Assembly (NCBI GenBank): GCA_027493935.1
Contig: JAOSJV010000010.1
Location: 124,001-188,000 of the forward strand
Reading direction: 5' to 3'
DNA length: 64,000 nucleotides
Source of the DNA: Burkholderiales bacterium
Lineage (GTDB): Bacteria > Pseudomonadota > Gammaproteobacteria > Burkholderiales > SG8-39
Shown piece by piece: positions 31,029 through 40,167 of the stretch (within the stretch, counting starts at the first letter, position 1; every line of letters starts with the position of its first letter). Under the pieces are notes generated by a model. That model saw only the letters and a list, made by a program, of their open reading frames with translations. It was not told the DNA's origin and did no database searches. Position numbers and translations under genes: made by a program.

Positions 31029-31970
31029 TCAGAACCGCTCGAAGTCCGCCAGCATCCGCGCGCGAAGCGCGGCATCGGGTATGCGCCCGCGGCCGGCGCC
31101 CACGTTGTCGTCCAGGTGCTTCGGGTTGCCGGTGCCGGGGATGACGCACGTCACCGCCGGGTGGCCCAGGATCCACTTCAGGAACACCTGCGCCCAGCTC
31201 TTGCAGTCGATCTCCGCGGCCCACGCCGGCAGCGGCTTGCCGCGCGCGCGGCGCAAGAGCGCGCCTTCGACGAACGGCCGGTTGACGATCACCGCGGTGC
31301 CGGTCTCGCGCGCGAGCGGCAGCAGCCGCGTTTCGGCGGCGCGCTCGCCGAGCGAGTAGTTGACCTGGACGAAGTCGTAGTCGCCGGTCCGCACCAGCCG
31401 CGCGAGCTCGTCGTGGGCGCCGGCGTGGTAGTGCGTGATGCCCATGTAGCGGATCCGCCCCGCCTCTTTCCACGCCTTGAGCGTCGCGGTGTGCGCTTGC
31501 CAGTCCACCAGGTTGTGGATCTGCATCAGGTCCATGCGCTCGACCCGCATGCGCCGGAACGAGGTCTCCATCTGCCGCACGCCCTCGGCGCGACCGGTGG
31601 TCCAGACCTTCGTGGCGTAGAAGAGCGCCTGCTGCAGCCCGAGCGCGGCAGCAATCTCGCCGACGACCGCCTCCGCCCGGCCGTACATCGGCGAGCTGTC
31701 GACGAGCCGTCCGCCGTGCGCAATCAGCCCCTGCAGGACTTGCGCGAGCGGCGCGCGCTCGGCCGCGGCGTCGCCGACGTCGAAGGTCTGCCAGGTGCCC
31801 AGGCCCACGACCGGGAGCGCCTCGCCGGTGCGCGGAACCGGTCGCCGGACGATCGGCTGCGGCGCGGCCTCGGCTCCGGGGTGCGCCACGCTCATCGCGG
31901 CGAGCGCCCCGAGCCCCGCGAGCATGCGCAGCGCATCGCGTCGCGACGGGGTTCGTTCGCGTTCATTCAT
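31029..31970 (-). CDS. Tat-exported aldo/keto reductase
   Basis: This 313-residue NADPH-dependent reductase has an N-terminal twin-arginine signal (SRRDALRMLAGLGALAA), so it is probably periplasmic. The AKR tetrad is visible as Asp in RLVDSS, Tyr in MYGRAE, Lys in ATKVW and His in QIHNL. VIPGTGNPKHL near the C-terminus is the usual phosphate-binding region. Its start overlaps the stop of the upstream transporter gene (ATGA). The physiological substrate is unknown. Confidence 0.85.
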   Translation of the reverse strand: MNERERTPSRRDALRMLAGLGALAAMSVAHPGAEAAPQPIVRRPVPRTGEALPVVGLGTWQTFDVGDAAAERAPLAQVLQGLIAHGGRLVDSSPMYGRAEAVVGEIAAALGLQQALFYATKVWTTGRAEGVRQMETSFRRMRVERMDLMQIHNLVDWQAHTATLKAWKEAGRIRYMGITHYHAGAHDELARLVRTGDYDFVQVNYSLGERAAETRLLPLARETGTAVIVNRPFVEGALLRRARGKPLPAWAAEIDCKSWAQVFLKWILGHPAVTCVIPGTGNPKHLDDNVGAGRGRIPDAALRARMLADFERF

Positions 31971-33309
31971 CGCGGCGCCGGGTCGCGTGCCTGCGCCGGC
32001 GCGGTCCCGGCGAGCCGCGCGTGACGCCGCGCAAGCCACAGGCCGGCCAGCGCCCACAAAGCCGCGAGCGGCATCGCAACGAAGGCGATGCCCGACAGGC
32101 CCGCGCCGAGGCGCCCGAGGCCGACCGCGAGCCAGCCGCTCGCCGCGTCGCCGCCGCGATAGATCACGGTGTCCATGAAGTTCTTCGCCTTGTACTTCTC
32201 CTCGCGGCCGAGGACGTTGAACAGCGTCTCGCGCGCGGGCTTGGCGAGCGCGAACTCGCCGGCGCGCCGCAGCACGCCGAACACTACCAGGACCGCGAGC
32301 GTGGCGTGCAGCCCCAGGACGCCGAAGCCGGCCACCGACGCGACCGGCACGATCACGAGCGCGGCAGTGAGACCGAGTCTTGCGATGAAGCGTTCGAAGA
32401 CGAGCAGTTGCAGCGCGAGGGTGATCAGGTTCACCGCGAGGTCGAGCGTGGCGAAGAGCGCCGTCCGGTCCGCGCTCGAGGCGATCGTCTGCGGAACGAT
32501 CTCGACCTGCTGGAAGTAGAGCAGCGTGGAGGTCGTGCTGTACAGCACGACGTAGAGCGAGATCCCGAGCAGGTAGGGCGACCCGAGCACCAGGCGAACG
32601 CCCGCGACTGCGCCCCCGCCGATCGGCGCCTCGTGCGGACCGGCCCGCGGTCCGGCGCCTTCGTTCGCGCGCTGCGCTGACCAGCGGCCGAGCCGCTGGA
32701 TGCAACCGACCGCGCCCAGCAGGAAGAGCGCCGACACCAGCAGCAGATTGACCGGCCCGAGCGCACGCGCGGCGAGCGCGGTGAGCGCCGGCCCGGCGAT
32801 CGCGCCGGCGGTGCCGCCGGCCGCGATGAACCCGTACAGGCGCCGCGCCTGCGCCGTGTCGAAGAGGTCGGCCATGAAGCTCCAGAAGACCGACACGACG
32901 TACAGGTTGAAGACGCTCACCCACACGAAGAACGCCATCGTCGCGGCGCGCACCGCCACGCCGGCGGCGAACAGCCCCCAGAACGCCGCCAGGTTCGCGA
33001 CGAAGAAGACGTAGACGAGCGGCAGGAAGCGCCGTCGCGGATGGCGCGCCGAGATCCAGCCGAACAGCGGCACCGCCGCCAGCATCGCCGCGAACACGGC
33101 GCTGAAGAGCCATGGCAGCCGCTCGAGACCGGCCTGCACGCCCATCTCGTCGCGCACCGGACGCAGGACGTAGTAGCCGCACAGCAGGCAGAAGAAGTAC
33201 GCGAACGACCACAGCACCGCGGCGATCTCGTCCCGGCGCACGTGCAGCACGCGCCCGAGCCAGTGATCGGCCGCGCCGCGGCCTCGTCGTCGGCGATCTC
33301 TGCGCTCAT
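31967..33309 (-). CDS. MFS/nucleotide-translocase-like membrane transporter, frameshifted
   Basis: This protein of about 447 residues has roughly twelve membrane segments. After a short cytoplasmic N-terminus comes the block YFFCLLCGYYVLRPVRDEMG, typical of a family related to ATP/ADP translocases and often listed as MFS transporters. Another marker is the YKAKNFMDTVIYRGGDA loop near residue 370. The substrate is unknown. The frame breaks near 33262, so residues 1-17 (MSAEIADDEAAARP) lie in a different frame from the rest. The stop overlaps the start of the aldo/keto reductase gene, so the two are co-translated. Confidence 0.75.
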
Positions 33310-33454
33310 CGGCGCACCTTGCGCGGGAGTCTACCGTCTTCGCATCGCGCGGCGCGCGCGCTTCGCCGCCTGCGCGGCGCGGCGGGTCGACATACCGGAT
33401 CGCGAGGCGTATGCTTTGAGGATGCGCGGCGCAACTGCGTGCAGGTGAACACCG

Positions 33455-33757
33455 ATGGTCGAGTACGACAAGCTTCCTGAAGGCCAGGACGCCGAGATCG
33501 AGGTCACCGTGCTCGCCGTCGCCGAGGCCGACGACGGCGTTCCGGTGGTCCTGGCGAAGCTCGACGGCGGACAGCTCGAGCTCTGGCCCGCCAATCCGGA
33601 CGTGTCGCACGCTGCGCGCGAGCTCGCGCGTGGCGTGCACATTCGGGCACGGATCGTGAAATGCGCGGCGGTGATCAGCGACCGCAGCTACGGCGGCCTG
33701 CGCAAGTCGCTCGAGCGCATCCGCTTCTCGCGCCTGCTCGGGCTGCGCCCGGCCTAG
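33455..33757 (+). CDS. Small hypothetical protein, 100 aa
   Basis: The family is not recognised. The 100-residue frame has a plausible beta-rich start (AEIEVTVLAVAEADDGVPVVLAKLDGGQLELWP) that looks like a small OB- or PilZ-like barrel, and a basic helical tail (KSLERIRFSRLLGLRP). It has one Cys and no signal or membrane segment. It stands alone between two minus-strand genes, which speaks for a separate promoter. The resemblance to a barrel is only my impression from the strand pattern. Confidence 0.5.
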   Translation: MVEYDKLPEGQDAEIEVTVLAVAEADDGVPVVLAKLDGGQLELWPANPDVSHAARELARGVHIRARIVKCAAVISDRSYGGLRKSLERIRFSRLLGLRPA

Positions 33758-33839
33758 CGCGCCTCGAGGCAGGCCATCGCCGCGGGCGCGGGAAGGATCA
33801 GCTGCGCCAGAGGCCCCGAGGCACCGGATCCTCGAAGCC

Positions 33840-34832
33840 TCAGATCTTGAACGCCTCGAGAGTCTCCGGCGCGAACAGCTCCTGCGGCGCGTAGCGCCGC
33901 TTCGACAGGCCCTGCTCGTGGTGGTAGCGCAGGAAGGCGTCGAGTACGTGCCGGTTCGGCGCGAGGCCGTATGACCACCAGTCCTCGCCGAGGTCGCGCC
34001 GCGCCTCGTCGACGTGGGCGGTCAGCCACGGCAGCATCGCCTTGAGCGCCGCGGTCTCCTCGAAGTCACGGTAGGTCTTGCGCTGCGCGGCGACGAACGC
34101 CTTGTACAGCCCCTGCGCGCACCAGCGGTTGGCCTCGTACACCTCGCGGCGGATCACCACCACGTGCATGATCGGGAAGATGCGCGTGCGCCGGTAGTAG
34201 TCGCGCTCGACGGCGACGTAGTCCTCGAACAGCCGCCGCACCGCGTCCGGCCGCGTGCGCAGGGTGGACGGCGCGCGCGGCGCATAGATCGCGTCGATGC
34301 GGCCCTCGGCGAGCAGCTGCGAGAGCGTCTCGGTCGCGCCGATGCGTCCGACGCGGAAGCGGGCCGGCAGGTCGAGCTCCTGCTTCTCGACGCGCCCCGG
34401 CTCCTCCTCGCCGCCGGTCAGGTACTCGACGCCGTCGGCTGGCACGCCGTGCTCGTCGGCGAGGATGCCGCGGATCCAGACGATCGCGGTGAGCTGGAAC
34501 TCGGGATTGCCGATGCACCTGCCGACGAGCTGCTCGGGCCGCTCGATGCCGCTCGCCCGGGACACGAAGATGCCCGAGTGCCTGAACGCGCGCGAGGGAA
34601 AGGCGGGGATCGCGATGAACGGGCGCTCGGGGCGATCGAGCGAGGCGACGTAGGACGAGAGCGACATCTCCGCGCAGTCGAACTCGCGGTGGCGCATCAT
34701 GCGGAAGAAGGTCTCCTCCACCGGCAGCGGCAGATAGACGAGATCGATTCCGTCCGGGCGGACCGATCCGTCGGCGAGCGCGCGCGTGCGGTCGTAATCC
34801 CAGCATGCGAGCGTCAGTCTGAGCGTTGCCAT
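33840..34832 (-). CDS. 4,5-dihydroxyphthalate decarboxylase-like / substrate-binding-fold protein (copy 1)
   Basis: This 330-residue protein starts at ATG 34832 behind GAGGAG. It matches the family annotated as 4,5-dihydroxyphthalate decarboxylase or ABC substrate-binding protein: LTLACWDYDRTRAL at the start, EMSLSSYVASL near 60, FVSRASGIERPEQLVG, IFPIMHVVVIRREVYE near 240 and WWSYGLAPNRHVLDAF near the end. No signal peptide is seen, so it acts in the cytoplasm if the start is right. It is divergent from a thiamine-diphosphate decarboxylase pair, hinting at a joint decarboxylation role. A frameshifted paralogue lies at 62412-63426. Confidence 0.75.
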   Translation of the reverse strand: MATLRLTLACWDYDRTRALADGSVRPDGIDLVYLPLPVEETFFRMMRHREFDCAEMSLSSYVASLDRPERPFIAIPAFPSRAFRHSGIFVSRASGIERPEQLVGRCIGNPEFQLTAIVWIRGILADEHGVPADGVEYLTGGEEEPGRVEKQELDLPARFRVGRIGATETLSQLLAEGRIDAIYAPRAPSTLRTRPDAVRRLFEDYVAVERDYYRRTRIFPIMHVVVIRREVYEANRWCAQGLYKAFVAAQRKTYRDFEETAALKAMLPWLTAHVDEARRDLGEDWWSYGLAPNRHVLDAFLRYHHEQGLSKRRYAPQELFAPETLEAFKI

Positions 34833-34914
34833 GCGGTCTCCTCGGAGTGCGGTCCGTCCGTCCCGCGCCGCGAGATTATACTGACCGCCTCTCGAGCGGA
34901 GCCCCTCGGGCGCG

Positions 34915-35445
34915 ATGCCGATGAACGAAAACCACAAGGACTGGCCACGCGCGCTGTACGACCTCCTGGGGCGCGAAGGTATCCGCCAGGTCGGCGTGGT
35001 GCCCGACGCCGGCCACATGGAGCTCATCCGCCTGTGCGAGCGCGATGCGGCGCTGCGCACGGTGCGCCTCACCACCGAGGAGGAGGGAGTGGCGCTCGCC
35101 CTCGGCGCGTGGCTCGGCGGCGAGAAGTGCGCGCTGCTGATGCAGTCGAGCGGCGCCGGCAACTGCGTCAACATGCTCTCGATGCTCGCGGCATGCCAAG
35201 CGCCGGTCGCAATGCTCGTCACGATGCGCGGCGACCACGGCGAATTCAACCCGTGGCAGATGCCGATGGGCAAGGCGGTCGAGCCGGTGCTCGAGGCGAT
35301 GGGCGTCGCCGTGTCCCGCGCCGACCGCGCCGAGGACGTGGTGCCGCTCGCCGAGGGGACGCTGCGCATCGCATTCAACACGCTGCGACCGGCCGCCCTG
35401 CTGCTCGGTCAGCGCCTGCTCGGCGCCAAGACCTTCAAGGAGTGA
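34915..35445 (+). CDS. Thiamine-diphosphate decarboxylase, N-terminal (PYR) subunit
   Basis: This 176-residue protein resembles the alpha subunit of sulfopyruvate/phosphonopyruvate decarboxylase (ComD-like). The Glu that activates the cofactor lies in LTTEEEGVALALGAWLGG near residue 60, and MQSSGAGNCVNML follows. In larger enzymes this domain is fused to the one encoded next door; here they are split. The next gene starts two bases after the stop. The 2-oxo acid substrate cannot be read from the sequence. ATG 34921 is an alternative start. Confidence 0.8.
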   Translation: MPMNENHKDWPRALYDLLGREGIRQVGVVPDAGHMELIRLCERDAALRTVRLTTEEEGVALALGAWLGGEKCALLMQSSGAGNCVNMLSMLAACQAPVAMLVTMRGDHGEFNPWQMPMGKAVEPVLEAMGVAVSRADRAEDVVPLAEGTLRIAFNTLRPAALLLGQRLLGAKTFKE

Positions 35446-35447
35446 CG

Positions 35448-36059
35448 ATGGCGGCGGACCGCAGCCGGGACGAGCGCCTGCCGCGGCGCGCGGTCGTGCA
35501 GGCGCTGCTCGCCGGGCGCGGCGAGCTGCTGGTCGTCGCTGGCCTGGGCGCGCCGGCGTGGGACGCCGCGGCGGCGGGAGACCATCCGCTCACCTTCCCG
35601 CTCTGGGGCGGGATGGGCGGCGCGGCGATGGTCGGGCTGGGCCTCGCGCTCGCGCAGCCGTCGCGCCGCGTGCTCGTGCTGACCGGCGACGGCGAGATGC
35701 TGATGGGGCTCGGCGCGCTCGCCACCATCGGCGTCGCGCGCCCGGCAAACCTCGCCGTCGTCGTGCTCGACAACGAGCGCTACGGCGAGACCGGCATGCA
35801 GGAGACGCACACCGCGGCCGGGGTCGATCTCGCCGCCGTCGCCGCGGCCTGCGGTTTGCGCGAAGCGGCGACCGTGCGCACGATGGCCGAGGTCGGGCGG
35901 CTGCGCGAGCGCGTGCACGCGGACGCCGGACCGCTCTTCGCCGCGGTGAAGGTTGCGCCCGGCAAGCCACCGCTCGTCCTGCCGCCGCGCGACGGCGCAC
36001 ACCTGAAGAACCGGTTCCGCGAGGCGCTGCTCGGCACGCAAGCGTATTGCCAGACCTGA
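35448..36059 (+). CDS. Thiamine-diphosphate decarboxylase, C-terminal (PP) subunit
   Basis: This 203-residue protein is the cofactor-binding partner of the preceding gene (ComE-like). The TPP fingerprint is clear: GDGEMLMGLGALATIG, then VVVLDNERYGETG some 30 residues later, the usual GDG-to-N spacing. PLWGGMGGAAMVGLGLALAQPS earlier matches sulfopyruvate and phosphonopyruvate decarboxylase beta chains. It probably forms a heteromer with the alpha chain. The divergent dihydroxyphthalate-decarboxylase-like gene suggests a shared pathway, which I infer only from position. Confidence 0.82.
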   Translation: MAADRSRDERLPRRAVVQALLAGRGELLVVAGLGAPAWDAAAAGDHPLTFPLWGGMGGAAMVGLGLALAQPSRRVLVLTGDGEMLMGLGALATIGVARPANLAVVVLDNERYGETGMQETHTAAGVDLAAVAAACGLREAATVRTMAEVGRLRERVHADAGPLFAAVKVAPGKPPLVLPPRDGAHLKNRFREALLGTQAYCQT

Positions 36060-36538
36060 CCGGTCCGCCTCGCCTGCCGGGCATGCAACGCGCGCCCGAC
36101 CGCGCCCACACGCGGCCTCCGGCTCGAACGCGGCACATGCCGCTTGCATCGGAGGTGGCATGCAGATCGTCGGCGCGACGCAGAGCGCCGGGCGCGCTGG
36201 CTTCGCCTGGTTCGCTCGAGCACCGGCAATCGGGGCGGCGCCGGTCGTACCCAAGCTGGTCATCTGCGGCTCAGCGATGACTTGTCGACGCCGTCGAGGT
36301 TTCGACGACGGAAGCACGACAATCGCTCGAATGTGGCGCCGCACTAACCAGATCAGGAAGTTATGGCACCAGCGTGCCAGCTCGCTCGCGAGCGTCGAAT
36401 CCGTGACAGAACGCACACCCAGAACTCGAGTTGGAGCGCCTGCGCGGATTTCGACCCAGCACGCACGGCTTCTGGCATCGCGCTTGCAGAGTACGCGGCG
36501 GGAGTTCGTTAAGGCAAAACTTCAACACGGAGAGGGCC
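36060..36538 (+). other. Intergenic region with a doubtful reading frame
   Basis: No recognised gene. ATG 36160 follows a strong GGAGGT and opens a frame that runs on to 36711, but its product is Arg-rich without a pattern I can assign and overlaps the better small gene at 36539. I leave it unannotated as a protein. The GC content here is lower than in the neighbouring genes. Confidence 0.4.
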
Positions 36539-36770
36539 ATGGACGAAATCACTCACGCCGGACTCGGAAGTCGAGGAACTCACCCAGGAAGAGGCTTACG
36601 AGCTGGCCGGCCTCGATCTGGGCAAGCGCTGGCAGGGCCAGCTGCGCCGGGTCGGGTCGGCGCGCGAACTGCCCCGCCCGCAGAGCTATCACGAATATCC
36701 GGTCTGGCTGACGACGCCGACCAAGCGCCACGCGGAGAGCTTCATTCCAGAAGAAGAGTTCGCCGCCTGA
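36539..36770 (+). CDS. Small acidic hypothetical protein, about 76 aa, frameshifted
   Basis: ATG 36539 follows CGGAGAGGG. After MDE the frame is off by one base near GAAATC (about 36547); dropping one A gives an acidic start with EVEELTQEEAYELAGLDLG. From there a coherent frame runs to TGA 36770 with LGKRWQGQLRRVG, SYHEYPVWLTTPTKRH and the end PEEEFAA. The total is 76 residues. I do not know the family. The mix of acidic start, basic middle and aromatic patch suggests a soluble, possibly nucleic-acid-associated protein. Confidence 0.5.
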
Positions 36771-36945
36771 CGGCCGACCGACCCCGCCTTACCGCCAGCC
36801 GCAGGTCTGCTCCTTCCCTCCCTCGCCCGGCGGCCCGCCCGGCTGCCGCGCGGAGGCGTTTTCTTGGTCGCGACGAGCTCCGGTCCCGTGCGCGCCGCTC
36901 CGCAGTCCTGCCGGCGCGCGGCGACGAGACAAGCCGCACCGACGC

Positions 36946-37009
36946 CACGACGCGAGAAGAAAGAACGGCGCACGGAGGAGCGCTCCGTGCGCCGTGGTCG
37001 GCGTCGTGA
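36946..37009. repeat. Nested stem-loop structure
   Basis: The inner stem has 13-base arms (36966-36978 and 36984-36996, ACGGCGCACGGAG and its complement) around a five-base loop. An outer helix pairs CACGACGC at 36946-36953 with GCGTCGTG at 37002-37009. The fold could be a terminator, a small structured RNA or a palindromic repeat; no T-run is present. Confidence 0.55.
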
Positions 37010-37125
37010 TGCCCGCAACGGACGTGTTGTTGTGCGCCGTGAGCTGCGGCCGCGCCGGATTCTGCGCGCCCGGTGGCGGCCGAGACCATGGGTGTTGCCC
37101 GGGCCGGTGATTGCGTCCGGCCCTG

Positions 37126-37168
37126 TCGTTGCCGTGGGTCCGCGGTGGCCGCGGACCCACGGCAACGA
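37126..37168. repeat. Perfect 20-bp inverted repeat with 3-base loop
   Basis: The arms 37126-37145 and 37149-37168 are exact complements around TGG. The left arm begins TCGTTGCCGTGGG. A perfect stem this long and GC-rich is unusual in the window. It may be a transcription end, a structured RNA or a palindromic repeat. No homopolymer tail follows. Confidence 0.65.
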
Positions 37169-37697
37169 GCTTACGTCAGGTCGCCCCGCACCGCTGCGCG
37201 GTTGACAAACTTTCACACTGCGCGCGCGCGACAACCTCGGTCTTGCGGATGGCACCGGCGCGCGACTGGCGAGCATCGTCATGATCGGCAGCGGCGTCGA
37301 ACGCCTCCATGCCGATCGGCGCGGATCGTGAGCCCACACCTTCTCGGGCTCGCCGTCCACCGTCGACGTCCGGGGTGGCGCAACGGGTGAGGGGCTCCGG
37401 CAGCGGCGCGCCCCGATCGAGCCCCGGCGTGTTGCCCATCGGCGCGCGCCGCAGGAGCACCTGTGGGCGCGCCGTCCGCCAGGACGTGCGTCGCACGCCC
37501 GGCCACGCGGCAGTCACACGCGCCGGAAGCGGCACGCCGAAGCCTCCCTCGCCGGCAGCTTCGACGCAGGTCAATCGCGCCCGATGCGCCCCGCGGAACG
37601 CGTGGCGTCCTACCGCTGCCGATCCGGCGGTGCGGTCATACGTCATACAATGCGCGGCTATGACGGCCCGAACCCGGATCGGCCCGGACATCGGCTC

Positions 37698-39080
37698 ATG
37701 AAGTGGCAGCCCGACGAGCTGCGCCGAACCTTCGACGAGGCCGTCTGGGGGAGCCGGCTTGCCGCGCTTCCGGGCCGCCGGGCGTGGCTCGTCCGCCTGG
37801 TGCGGTTCGTGCTCGTGCTCGCACGGGACCTCGCTGGCGGCCAGCTCACGCTGCGCGCGATGAGCCTCGTCTACACGACGCTCCTCTCGCTCGTCCCGCT
37901 GCTTGCACTGAGCTTCTCGGTGCTGAAGGCGTTTGGCGTCTACAACCAGCTCCAGCCGATGCTGCTCACGTTCCTCGAGCCGCTCGGCGAGAAGGGCGTC
38001 GAGATCACCCGCCGCGTCATCCAGTTCATCGAGAACATCAACGTCGGCGTGCTCGGGTCGGTCGGCCTCGCGCTGCTCCTCTACACCGCGGTGTCGCTGG
38101 TGCAGAAGATCGAGGAGTCCTTCAATTTCATCTGGCACGTCGACCGGGCGCGCGGCATCGGCGAGCGGTTTAGCCGCTACCTCAGCGCGCTGCTGGTCGG
38201 CCCGATCCTGATCTTCTCGGCCATCGGCATCACCGCCCTGGTCACCAGCGCGTCGGCGGTGCAGAGCTTGCTTTCGTACGCACTCTTCGAATGGCTCGCC
38301 GCCCAGGCTGCCAGGTACATGCCCTACGCGCTGGTGATCGGTGCGTTCACGTTCGTCTACGTATTCATCCCGAACACGCGGGTGCGGCTCGGCCCGGCGC
38401 TGCTCGGCGGGCTGGTCGGCGGGATCCTCTGGCAGTCGGCCGGCTGGGGTTTCGCGCTCTTCGCCGCCTCCTCGACGAATTACGCGGCGATCTACTCGAG
38501 CCTCGCGATCCTCGTGCTGTTCATGCTCTGGCTCTACCTGAGCTGGCTGATCCTGCTCTTCGGCGCCGCGGTCGCGTTCTACGCGCAGCACCCGGAGTAC
38601 CTGGTCGCCGAGGCCGGCGAGCCGCGCCTCAGCAACCGCATGCGCGAGCGGCTTGCGCTCGTCGCGATGAGTCTCATCGCGCGCCGGCATCTGGAAGGCG
38701 GCGCGCCGTGGACCGTGGCTGCGCTCGCGCAGACGCTGCGCGTGCCGATGCGCGCGGTCGAGATCGTGCTCGCTGCGCTGCAGGGGGCGGGCATCCTCGC
38801 ACGCACAGCCGACGAGCCGCCGGGCTACCTCCCCGTGCGCGAGCTCGACCAGGTCGGCGTGAAGCCGCTGCTCGACGCGGTACGCGCGGCGGGCGAGGAC
38901 CGGTTCCTGGGCGCCGGGCATCTGCCGGTCCCCGAGCCAGTCGAGCAGCTGATCGCGCGGCTCGACCAAGCGACCGATGGCGCGTTGCGCGATCTCACCG
39001 TGCGCGACCTCGCGGGGGCGCTGCCGGCCGAGCCGCAAGGCGCGGCCGCACGCCCGGGGCCGCGCGCGATCGGCGCGTAG
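37698..39080 (+). CDS. yihY: YihY/BrkB-family inner membrane protein
   Basis: This 460-residue protein starts at ATG 37698 (MKWQPDELRR). Six membrane segments lie in the first 310 residues, with the family block TLRAMSLVYTTLLSLVPLLAL near 60 and LVGGILWQSAGWGFALFAASSTNYAAIYSSLA near 245. The C-terminal 130 residues look like a winged helix (WTVAALAQTLRVPMRAVEIVLAALQGAGIL). These proteins were once called RNase BN in error; the real role is unknown, possibly in transport or envelope function. It ends 11 bases from the convergent lipoprotein gene. Confidence 0.88.
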   Translation: MKWQPDELRRTFDEAVWGSRLAALPGRRAWLVRLVRFVLVLARDLAGGQLTLRAMSLVYTTLLSLVPLLALSFSVLKAFGVYNQLQPMLLTFLEPLGEKGVEITRRVIQFIENINVGVLGSVGLALLLYTAVSLVQKIEESFNFIWHVDRARGIGERFSRYLSALLVGPILIFSAIGITALVTSASAVQSLLSYALFEWLAAQAARYMPYALVIGAFTFVYVFIPNTRVRLGPALLGGLVGGILWQSAGWGFALFAASSTNYAAIYSSLAILVLFMLWLYLSWLILLFGAAVAFYAQHPEYLVAEAGEPRLSNRMRERLALVAMSLIARRHLEGGAPWTVAALAQTLRVPMRAVEIVLAALQGAGILARTADEPPGYLPVRELDQVGVKPLLDAVRAAGEDRFLGAGHLPVPEPVEQLIARLDQATDGALRDLTVRDLAGALPAEPQGAAARPGPRAIGA

Positions 39081-39090
39081 CGCGCACCGC

Positions 39091-39615
39091 TCAGCGTGGC
39101 GGTGGCGGCGGCGGGTATTGGGCCCCGCGCGGGGGCGGCGCGTCCGGGGGCGGCGGATAGGTGCGGGCCTCACGACGCGACGACACGACCCCGGCGACGG
39201 GGACCTTGTTCCCCTTGAGATACATGCACTGCTGATACGCGTGGTCGTAGCGCTGCTGCGCACTCGCGCCGGAATAGCCCGCAGACTCGGCGCCGGCCGC
39301 GCTGCCGAGGACGAGACCGGTGCCGGCGCCCACCGCCGCACCGTCGCGCCCGCCGATCAGCGCACCGGCGGCCGCGCCGATCGCCGTGCCGGCGGCAGCG
39401 CTTCGCACCGCGCTGTCGGTGGCGGCCTGCTGCGCGGTGGTGCTGCCGATCTGCTCATGCGCGTATTGCCGGCACGTCCGCTCGTCGGCACGGAACTGCT
39501 CGAAGCTCTTGCTCGAGCCTGGCAGCACCAGCACGCTCGGCCCGGTCGGGACCGTCACGCATCCGGCCAAGCCCGCCAGCGCTGCGAGCCAGGCGACTGC
39601 GGTGCGGGGTTGCAT
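39091..39615 (-). CDS. Glycine-zipper lipoprotein
   Basis: This 174-residue protein has a lipoprotein signal with lipobox LAGC at about residue 19, so it is anchored in the membrane. The centre (about 70-110) is a Gly/Ala zipper (AAAGTAIGAAAGALIGGRDGAAVGAG) of the kind found in outer-membrane-spanning lipoproteins. A Cys pair (TCRQYA and QQCMYL) flanks it. The tail is Pro-rich (YPPPPDAPPPRGAQYPPPPPP). It lies 13 bases after a small exported Tyr/Pro-rich protein, probably in one transcript. Confidence 0.75.
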   Translation of the reverse strand: MQPRTAVAWLAALAGLAGCVTVPTGPSVLVLPGSSKSFEQFRADERTCRQYAHEQIGSTTAQQAATDSAVRSAAAGTAIGAAAGALIGGRDGAAVGAGTGLVLGSAAGAESAGYSGASAQQRYDHAYQQCMYLKGNKVPVAGVVSSRREARTYPPPPDAPPPRGAQYPPPPPPR

Positions 39616-39628
39616 GCGTCGCGGCCGG

Positions 39629-40003
39629 TCACTCGCCCGGCGGCCGCGGCGCAACGCGCTGCCAGCCCCCCGGGCACTGCTCCACGTAGGGGTAGTACCC
39701 CGCCGGATTCGCGCAGTAGTACCACCAGTTCGGGCTCGCCGGCTCGGTCGCCGACTCGCCGCGCTCGACGTAGACCGGCGGAGACGCGGGCGCTGCAACG
39801 ACCGGCGGATAGTAATAGTACGGAGGGTAGTAGTACGCGGGCGGATAGTAGAAGCGCGGGCCCCACCACAGCGGCGCACCGATGTACACGCCCACGCGCG
39901 CGCGCGGATGATGGTAGTGGCCGCCGTGCGCGAACGCGGCCGGAGTCAAAGCCGCAGCAAGGAGTGCCGCCGCGGCCAGTAACGCAACCTTTGCTGACGC
40001 CAT
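39629..40003 (-). CDS. Exported Tyr/Pro-rich small protein
   Basis: This 124-residue protein has a signal peptide (LLAAAALLAAALTPAAFAHGG). A His-rich mature start is followed by GVYIGAPLWWGPRFYYPP, a low-complexity run of PPxYYYPP units, and a conserved-looking C-terminus (NWWYYCANPAGYYPYVEQCPGGW) with two Cys. Proteins of this type are common in betaproteobacterial envelopes, but no function is known to me. GGGAG lies before the ATG. The neighbouring lipoprotein gene follows in the same transcript. Confidence 0.7.
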   Translation of the reverse strand: MASAKVALLAAAALLAAALTPAAFAHGGHYHHPRARVGVYIGAPLWWGPRFYYPPAYYYPPYYYYPPVVAAPASPPVYVERGESATEPASPNWWYYCANPAGYYPYVEQCPGGWQRVAPRPPGE

Positions 40004-40167
40004 GATCCACTCCCTCTACTCTGTCCAGTCTAGGTCGCCGCCGGCCGGAAAGGTGTTTCCAATTGCAACGGCGCTCGCTCGTCGGGCGAGCCCGACGGGC
40101 GGCGCACCTGCGGGCCGTACCGACCCGAATCGCGGGGCGGATCGCACTGCGGGCCGCGGCGGCTCCG

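Larger units (their letters stand above)
36771..37697. other. Long non-coding region with strong hairpins
   Basis: Over 900 bases lie between the small acidic gene and yihY without a credible protein. Frames on both strands are Arg-rich shadows. Two strong inverted repeats, at 36946-37009 and 37126-37168, are listed separately. A TACAAT hexamer at about 37645 in CATACAATGCG is a -10 candidate for yihY. Confidence 0.5.

Noticed and set aside
36160-36711. Plus-strand frame with strong GGAGGT before ATG 36160
   Set aside because: Its composition is patternless and it overlaps the better-supported small gene at 36539; kept only as a note on the intergenic region.
37176-39341. 721-codon minus-strand frame
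   Set aside because: Antisense to yihY, which has clear membrane segments and family blocks.
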